Below are positions 58,301 to 64,000 of a stretch of 64,000 bases of DNA, piece after piece. Position 1 is the first letter of the stretch. Each line of letters begins with the position of its first letter. The notes under the pieces were generated by a model that saw only the letters and a list, made by a program, of their open reading frames with translations, searched no databases and was not told the origin of the DNA. Source of the stretch: Cliona cf. orientalis (lineage: Eukaryota > Porifera > Demospongiae > Clionaida > Clionaidae); the NCBI GenBank assembly GCA_963930775.1, contig OZ005689.1:31649235-31713234 (forward strand), read 5' to 3'. The translations under genes were made by a program, and so were the position numbers.

Positions 58301-58665
58301 AGATAAAATGCACTTTCGGGGACACACTGACAAGTGGTGCCAAGAGCATTGCAATCCGTACAAATTTGATGAACTTAAAGAGGTAGGGATTAGCTAGTAT
58401 GTAAATTGACAAAAGAATTGGTCAATGATATTTTTCTCATTATGTAGGTAGATACCGAAGTTTGCGAGCAAACTTTTTCATGGCTTTCCAGATATTCTAG
58501 GATAACTCAGCGTATGAACAGGCATCATTTTCTTTTTTATCTTCTTTATGATGTGATTTGCATAATCAAAGAAGATGCCAATGATTTTCCACTTGATTTG
58601 AAGTTATTTCGCTCTATACAATGTATCTTAATTATACATAATAATATTATATTATTATAATAGGC
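55391..58665 (+). CDS. KDZ-type (Kyakuja/Dileera/Zisupton-like) transposase, multi-exon, possibly incomplete
   Basis: Pieces in order: about 55550-55727 (RRRLEDAHFQYAILKVALWY), 56310-56655 (Cys/His-rich GHRCSVSGCGETIVIDGN, NHRDVCLATEAGYVEYLGLPG, KTGC...FCSLHKP), 56725-56956 (chromo-like VAWLGQDITTATWEPEASLP), 57472-57561 (GIVAGVWPCGIITFLGEIFG), 58149-58382 (CYDDGCHLKRYA, VDKMHFRGHTDKWCQEHCNP) and 58448-58665 (DTEVCEQTFSWLSRYSRITQRMNRHHF). The YDDGCHL and HF.GH.D.WC boxes are my basis for the KDZ call. Two MITEs sit in introns. No stop interrupts the recognisable pieces, but some junctions and the start are unresolved. It lies between the two parts of another transposon gene. Confidence 0.6.
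55760..56201. mobile_element. 442-bp MITE with TA flanks in the KDZ gene
   Basis: Left CCGTACCCTTGCGAAAGAGG and reversed right CCATACCCTCGCGAAAGAGG are inverted through GGCCCA. TA lies on both sides. Confidence 0.8.
57829..57993. mobile_element. 165-bp MITE, TACCGTAGG family, copy 3
   Basis: Ends TACCGTAGGACGGGTTTTAA and reversed TACCGTAGGTCGGGTTTTAA; the best-preserved copy of the family at 11672 and 21940. It lies in an intron of the KDZ gene. Confidence 0.9.
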
Positions 58666-58704
58666 TGGTAGCAAATATTGCATTGTATGCCTATACTAGA
58701 AGTG

Positions 58705-59160
58705 TATCCCAGGAATCCCGGGATACTCCGATATGGGGACCTTTGGTGCTACTTGTGTGTCTTGGACCTATCCCAAGTATCCCAGGAATCCCGGGATACT
58801 CCGACATGGGGACCTTTGGTGCTACTTGTGTGTCTTGGACCTACCCCAAGTATCCCAGGAATCCCGGGATACTCCGACATGGGGACCTTTGGTGCTACAT
58901 ATGTGTCTTGAACCTATCCCAAGTATCCCAGGAATCCCGGGATACTCCGACATGGGGACCTTTGGTGCTACTTGTGCGTCTTGGACCTACCCCAAGTATC
59001 CCAGGAATCCCAGGATACTCCGACATGGGGACCTTTGGTGCTACTTGTGCGTCTTGGACCTATCCCATGTATCCCAGGAATCCTGGGATACTCCGACATG
59101 GGGACCTTTGGTGCTACATGTGCGTCTTGGACCTATACCAGGAATCCCGGGATACTCTGA
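58705..59160. repeat. 73-bp minisatellite, about 6 copies
   Basis: The unit holds CCCAGGAATCCCGGGATACT, CCGACATGGGGACCTTTGGT and GTGTCTTGGACCTA; starts at 58711, 58784, 58857 and on. Because 73 is not a multiple of 3 the three forward frames interchange each unit, which leaves all three open. The long frames here are therefore not evidence of a gene. Degenerate relatives continue to about 59590. Confidence 0.9.
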
Positions 59161-59600
59161 TATAATAATATTATGCATCCTTAGTGACATTGCCACATGT
59201 ATGCATATTTCTAATAAAGTATTGTATTATATTACTTGGACAGTCCATGGAATATCCCAAGGTATACTATGGTGCTTAGATAGTCCCAGGAAGTCCTATG
59301 TATCTTTGGCTTGGCACATGCATAGTATCTTATGGTACTTGGACTGTCCATTCCATGTATTCCATGGAATATAGGAATATCCCAGGAAGTCCTATGTATC
59401 CTATGGTACTTGGACTACCAGTCCATGGCCATGGGGTATCACAAGAAGTCCTAGGCTTGGCAGGGGGCATATATGAGGCTTTGGGCTTGACACATAGTGT
59501 CTTATGGTACTTAGATAGCCTGTGGGGTATCCCAGGAAGTCCTGTGTATCTTAGGCTTGCCATATAGTACTTGGACAGTCTATGGGGCTACTGGACATGT
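59161..59600. repeat. degenerate repeat tail with GGACAGTCCATGG / CCCAGGAAGTCCTA motifs
   Basis: Recurring units (AGGAAGTCCT with TATGTATC or GTGTATC; TATGGTACTTGGACT) loosely related to the 73-bp array. No gene. Confidence 0.6.
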
Positions 59601-59603
59601 ATG

Positions 59604-60337
59604 CTAGCACCAATAAGAATAAGTATCTTTTTTCTTGGGCTATGGAGATGGTGAGTAGTGGAGAGCTTGACCACATTCACATCAGCTTTATGATCGCAGG
59701 TCACACAAAGTTTGCTCCAGATCGGCTGTTCTCAACCATTGGATGTGCCTATAAGACAGAGGATGTGTTCACTATAGGTGATCTGAAGTCTATCTGCGAC
59801 AGGAGTGCAACATGCCACATAGAGACGGGAGAGCAAATACTTACGTGGCGGAACACACTTGGCGAGAAGTACTCTGACCTTCTAGGTGTACGGAGGTACC
59901 ATGACTTCCTTGTGGTGAAGGCTCATGATGGGTCAGTTGTTATGAAGGTCCGTGAAAACTGTTTTAGTGGGAGCTGGAAAGACTCTCCCCTCCGCATACG
60001 CAATTCGTCACTACCTGGAGTACCGACAGAGACCTACAAGGACACACAGACAAAGAGTCTCACTACAGAAAAGATGGCAAATATGGTCACTATGTATGAT
60101 CGCTTCATACCTTCTGATTGCAGGCCAGACTACTTGCCATCCCAGAGTACTGCTATTCGTTCCTCCTGTGCTCCTACTTCATCTTCACAGTCGTCAGCTG
60201 GTGTTTCGAGCCCGTCTCGAAAGAGAAAGCAGAGCAAATGCTCTACGGAGGGGTGTGATGGTACTGGACACAAGAATCCTACCAGATGGGCTGCAGGTCA
60301 CACCACCAAAGCCAGCTGTCCGCTGCAAAAGAAGTAG
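59604..60337 (+). CDS. DNA-transposon protein, 3' part
   Basis: An exon after an AG at 59603, starting TNKNKYLFSWAMEMVSSGEL. It contains HISFMIAGHTKFAPDRLFSTIG, a conserved box in large unclassified transposon proteins of corals and sponges, then a Ser-rich, basic tail (SSPSRKRKQSKCSTEGCDGTGH) and a stop at 60335-60337. I take it as the C-terminal part of the gene that starts at 54005. An alternative is an independent truncated copy. No catalytic triad can be completed because the central exons are absent. Confidence 0.6.
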
Positions 60338-60837
60338 CTTAATTCATTATTAACCTTTTTAATACCCATGCATTTCACTGCTACTCCATGTCAACCTCTA
60401 ATAAAAGCCCACCTACCCAAAAAAAGGGCAAAAAACATAAAAATGGAACTCTTGCTGCCTACAGACCATAGAACAACTACTGATAACATAATAAACCCTG
60501 TACTATTATGCCTCGTGGCATGATATTAGAGCACATGGGAATATTTCTAATTAAAGCGCATCAAAATAAATGGTCCAAAATAACTATAGTATCACTCTTT
60601 TCTATAAAATACCTACAGATCAATAAAAGAGCACTAAAAAAGTCTGCTATACCTTACAAATAATTCATACAAGTAAACATGCATTAATAGCGCTACCTTT
60701 AATACTAGAGACCTTGGTGGTACATTGGCTTTCCTCTAGTTTTATAGAACTTATTTATAACATGTCCTAACATAGTACAAACACTTACCGCTTTGCTGCT
60801 TTGACGATCATCCACACTTGAGCAACGAACTCGTGCT
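60338..60837. other. no gene recognised
   Basis: AT-rich downstream sequence; AATAAA-like motifs present. Confidence 0.4.
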
Positions 60838-61482
60838 GTTTAGGCCACCCCAAATTAAATGTTGGTTTGGGGTCAAAAGGCATTTCAGAATTTGAGTAGG
60901 TAGGTAGGAAAAAAAACTTAATTTAAAGAAAAAACTTAAATTATAATTGAACTAAAATTAACCACATTAATAACAATATTAAACAACATGAAAATATCAA
61001 TGAGTTATGCTGACAGTCGTGCCTTCGTAGAAGCTGATGCTTTCGAATTACTTGAAGTCGGGTGCTTGTACTTCCCACAAGTTACAGGCTCTTTTAGTAC
61101 TTTTACACCCTTGGCATATGGGAAGCACTAGCCTTGCAAATGACCCACATGACAGCTGTCTATACTAAACAGCTAGCCAGGCACATTGGAAAAATTAATG
61201 ACGGAACTAGGAGAAAATGATACACAGGAAGTACAAGGATAGCTACCAACTAAGAATAGTTAACCTACAATTCTGAAGAGATAGCTTGTATGACTGTATA
61301 ATATGTAGAAGGTCCACTTGTCATGAATAGGCGCGCCTAGGCGCTAGGCAGCATGCACGATCACGTGATCACTATGATGATGTCATTAATCTAATTTAAA
61401 TTTAAAAATTTTCCTCCTATCGTGCAAAATTTGAGTCGGTCGGTTGACCCCAAACAAACAATTAAGTTGGGATGGCCTTAGG
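60838..61482. mobile_element. roughly 640-bp TIR element
   Basis: TTTAGGCCACCCCAAATTAA...GGTTTGGGGTCAA at the left and its inverted relative TTGACCCCAAAC...TTGGGATGGCCTTAG at the right, about 35 bp. No frame inside; target duplication unclear. Confidence 0.65.
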
Positions 61483-62182
61483 TCCTTCCAAGCTCTCATG
61501 TTGCTCGATCAGCAATATCACTCAACGGGGGCGGGGTCACTACCTGCGCTTGCAATTTTTAGTGCAAAGGTCACTGCAAAGATGACCGCGTAGCTCAGCG
61601 AGCGGTCGCCGGAGATGGCTATCTCTCTGAAGGCAGGTATACGATGGATCAACGGATCGATTGAGGTTAAAAACTCAGTTTTGACCAGGACGGAATAATG
61701 TACGTTTTCTACCCGTGACTGCCACATAATATTATTATAAGCATTTAATACTGGAACAGGGAATTGGATTCCCAACATAAAATAGCATGCACACAGTGAC
61801 TGTATAGACTATGCTGGGAGGGGGTGATGTATAGACTATGCTGGGAGGGGAATGAGTATTAATAGCATATTAGTTATAGTTAGACTATAGCCTTGAGTGG
61901 TTTAAATGCACGCCTTGACGGTACAATTCAAATAAAGCACGATAAGGCTATCGTCCAAGTGGCTTGTACTGTGACCGCCAACTGTGGTATATGGAAGTTA
62001 TACCACGGCTCTATGCCCATAGTAAATACACGCATTATCAGCCAGCTGTGGTATATGGCAGTTATACCATGGCTGTGGTTACTCCACAGTTGCACAGTGG
62101 GCAGACAGTGGTTTACATTGTATGTACTACAGGCGGTGTCTTTGATCTTTACTCTAGTCATAGTACAATGCATATTAAATTG
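61483..62182. other. no gene recognised; small duplications
   Basis: ATAGACTATGCTGGGAGGGG is duplicated (about 61803 and 61832). TATACCA/TGGTATA units and GTGGTATATGG(A/C)AGTTATACCA recur at 61984-62070. TACGTTTTCTACCCGTGACT at 61699 also occurs inverted near 52590. Confidence 0.5.
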
Positions 62183-63005
62183 TGACCGGATCTCCATATT
62201 CATCAATCCATGAAATTTTAGTTAGCTGTATATCTGGATAGATGTAACCTGCCTCCATGTCTGAGACACATTGCACGCTTGGCTGTGGAGCTAGAGCACT
62301 TTGTTTGCAATCGCGCCACACCCCCAATAATCGAGAAATTACGATCTAAAGGCGTTGCTATGCACGTGTACGGTGTTTCTGTATACTACGTGTGAACCAG
62401 AAATCAGTTTAATGGACCTGGGTGGAGCGGTTCGAAATGAATGTAAAGATCGAGCAAGAGTCGGATTTCGATGTTGACAACGGACGCTGATTGTTTTAAG
62501 ATGCCCAAGAAGCTAAAAGGATGAGCGAACGTACAGTAGTTGGATGAATCTAGCGACAGGGATTTCTAATTAGTACCCATAGCAACGGTCTCCTTGTACA
62601 GCAGCCGTACAAACTAGGTAAGTCAAAATGAGGGCTTATTTCGCCTCAGTAACTTACGTTTACCCTCTCTGTAGGCGGTGGTAACAGCTAGTACAGTGTA
62701 GTCCACCTAATTTGAATCCGCATACCACGAATTTTCTTCTTTGAAGTCGTTCAAATTTCCCATGTAGAGTTAATACATAAATTCGAAATGCCACTTTCGC
62801 TTCATTAGAACATGCACAAGGTCTATCAGGCTCTAAACTGTTAATTAAAGAAAGCTAGAAATAGTAGATCAAGTGAAGTTCGCCTCCAGATATGAAAAAT
62901 GTTGGATATTGCTGTAATTCAAAATTTCCTTTAATTCAAATTATTTTGGTGGATTTGTATATTCGAATTAAGTGGACCACATTGTACAAAGGTTCTTTGA
63001 CATAA
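62183..63005. mobile_element. inverted copy of the 32400-33056 element, with a nested element
   Basis: Starts TGTGACCGGATCTCCATATT and follows the reverse complement of the reference copy to TTCTTTGACATAAATATG, where it is truncated. A 291-bp element at 62694-62984 interrupts it. Confidence 0.8.
62694..62984. mobile_element. 291-bp Tc1/mariner-type MITE nested at TA
   Basis: Left CAGTGTAGTCCACCTAATTT and reversed right CAATGTGGTCCACTTAATTC are inverted; TA on both sides. Removing it and one TA gives the sequence order of the host element at 32400-33056. Confidence 0.85.
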
Positions 63006-63928
63006 ATATGTGACCCGCTATGAGAAAAGGGACCGTTCGGCGTTCGGGATAAAATACAAATTCGCGGTGGGTGGCCGAGAATATGAAAGATTAAATTTTT
63101 TATCATAATATTGTAATTTTATCACCATATGAAAATTCAGTCTTTTCTCTTCATTTTGGTATGCTACATTTGCATTTTGCACAAGAATAACTATGTTTAA
63201 CTAGAGCTCTGTAGAGCACATACCCCGCGCGCACATTGTGCATTCTATAGATTCACTTTCGGTGCATGGCTATAATAAATTTCAGAGAAACAGAAATGCT
63301 GCTTAGCCTACTGGGGGTTCCGGTGACACTTGAAAAAGCATTCTCTGCACCCAGACCCAGCCCAAATTAGGAACATATGAATTTCTACCTATATTTGTGG
63401 TAACAATACTATTATAGTAGTATAGCTGTCTTACATTATGATTGGTTACAGATTTTAGTCACTGTAGACATCACGAGCATTATTTAGAACATCGACGATC
63501 TTTACCAGTCATGTTAGTTGTGCGCATGAGCAGAAAGCACAATTGGTATGCATATGCATTGATGGGCACTGTCGATAGGCGTGGCTACGGTGGCCAACAA
63601 AAAGGCACTATTTATGACGCTCGTGGACCGTATCCCTCGATTTGACGCACGCTGAAGCCAGTTTTTCGCCGAACTCGATTGATTCGTTGTGATTACGAGT
63701 CGCTTAGATGCCTATATCTCGAGATATGGCGATTTTTGTGCTAACGACAACGACGACAACGACGACACGACCGATTACTTTACCCCCTTGCGCATGCGCG
63801 CGGGGTAATAATAAAAAGAAGTCGACCAGTCAGCTACCTTGCAGGAGAATACGGACACGTTCATGTAAGATTAGCCGATTCACCCTTCCCGCCAAATCCA
63901 TTAGCGCAAAGCAGCTGTTGTATCTCTG
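63006..63928. other. no gene recognised; one element end
   Basis: Begins GTGACCCGCTATGAGAAAAG, resembling the GTGAC-family ends; no matching right end found. GCGCATGCGCGCGGGG at 63790-63806. Confidence 0.45.
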
Positions 63929-64000
63929 ATGGAGAACGAGAGAATCGCTAGGGCCTTAAATCTCCTAGGAGAGAATGCAGACCTCTTCTCAGCCGATCGT
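63929..64000 (+). CDS. start of an open frame, truncated by the window edge
   Basis: ATG at 63929-63931 opens 24 codons (MENERIARALNLLGENADLF...) to the end of the window. Helical composition. No family recognised. Confidence 0.3.
   Translation, partial: MENERIARALNLLGENADLFSADR

Noticed and set aside
58683-59374. Three overlapping frames of 77-213 codons with SQESRDTP-type repeats
   Set aside because: All are the same 73-bp minisatellite in rotated frames; no splice or homology evidence.
61585-61665. tRNA-like A-box (TAGCTCAGCGAGCGG) and weak B-box
   Set aside because: No acceptor-stem pairing or proper T-arm could be drawn; at best a decayed SINE.
1-64000. CRISPR arrays, bacterial operons or phage-defence systems
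   Set aside because: Spliced genes and transposon types are eukaryotic; tandem repeats lack unique spacers.

Overview
This is a eukaryotic, almost certainly early-branching metazoan window. A demosponge is the best guess, with a cnidarian less likely; this is inference from gene types and no species marker is present. Coding exons are short and separated by small GT/AG introns. Spacers are AT-rich and full of short palindromes of the aataatattatt and gcatgcatgc type. The window holds two paralogous RLK/Pelle/IRAK-type kinase genes set in an unusually dense, nested landscape of transposable elements. No rRNA, tRNA, CRISPR or bacterial-type operon was seen.

Layout. 1-2191: a piggyBac transposase pseudogene (minus) with its 5' end at a TTAA. 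2914-4840: the right half of a Mutator-like element (transposase plus a terminal array of short repeats). 4889-7397 and 15614-15778: kinase gene 1 (plus), whose catalytic Asp is replaced by Cys. One of its introns holds a complete 7556-bp CACAG...CTGTG element (7934-15489) with two apparently intact genes: an 11-exon zinc-finger transposase (minus) and a SAM-domain partner (plus). 16440-20294: an integrase-like gene (minus) broken by a 947-bp terminal-inverted-repeat (TIR) element. 20515-26162: kinase gene 2 (minus), 16 exons, Ig-like domain plus kinase. A hAT-like element sits in its Ig exon, a MULE-like hairpin sits just above its start codon, and a Tigger element is nested in a MITE in one intron. 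26700-28910: the left half of a Mutator-like element carrying a Ulp1-protease/PHD-finger gene. 28939-34985: non-coding repeats, an acidic-coding minisatellite and a GTGAC-ended element. 34985-36419: a SANT-like gene, possibly frameshifted. 38914-39470: a LINE reverse-transcriptase remnant. 39924-44459: a DIRS-like tyrosine-recombinase retrotransposon (gag, RT-RNase H, YR; minus). 45335-47590: a decayed ZSWIM3-like MULE transposase. 47602-53904: many non-autonomous elements. 54005-60337: a DNA-transposon gene whose 5' and 3' parts are separated by a KDZ-type transposase gene and a 73-bp minisatellite. 60838-64000: more MITEs, and the first codons of an open frame that runs off the end.

How the parts relate. 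The two kinases share exon lengths and phases through the kinase domain, so they are duplicates now lying tail to tail. Conceptual removal of the hAT-like element and one target copy from kinase 2 gives a phase-consistent 709-codon frame, so this insertion is the only coding break I can see in that gene. Mutator-like element halves flank both kinases at their 5' sides. The window also yields several target-site duplications (9-bp, 8-bp, 4-bp, TA). Three of these are confirmed by comparing a filled site with an empty paralogous or coding site inside the same window.
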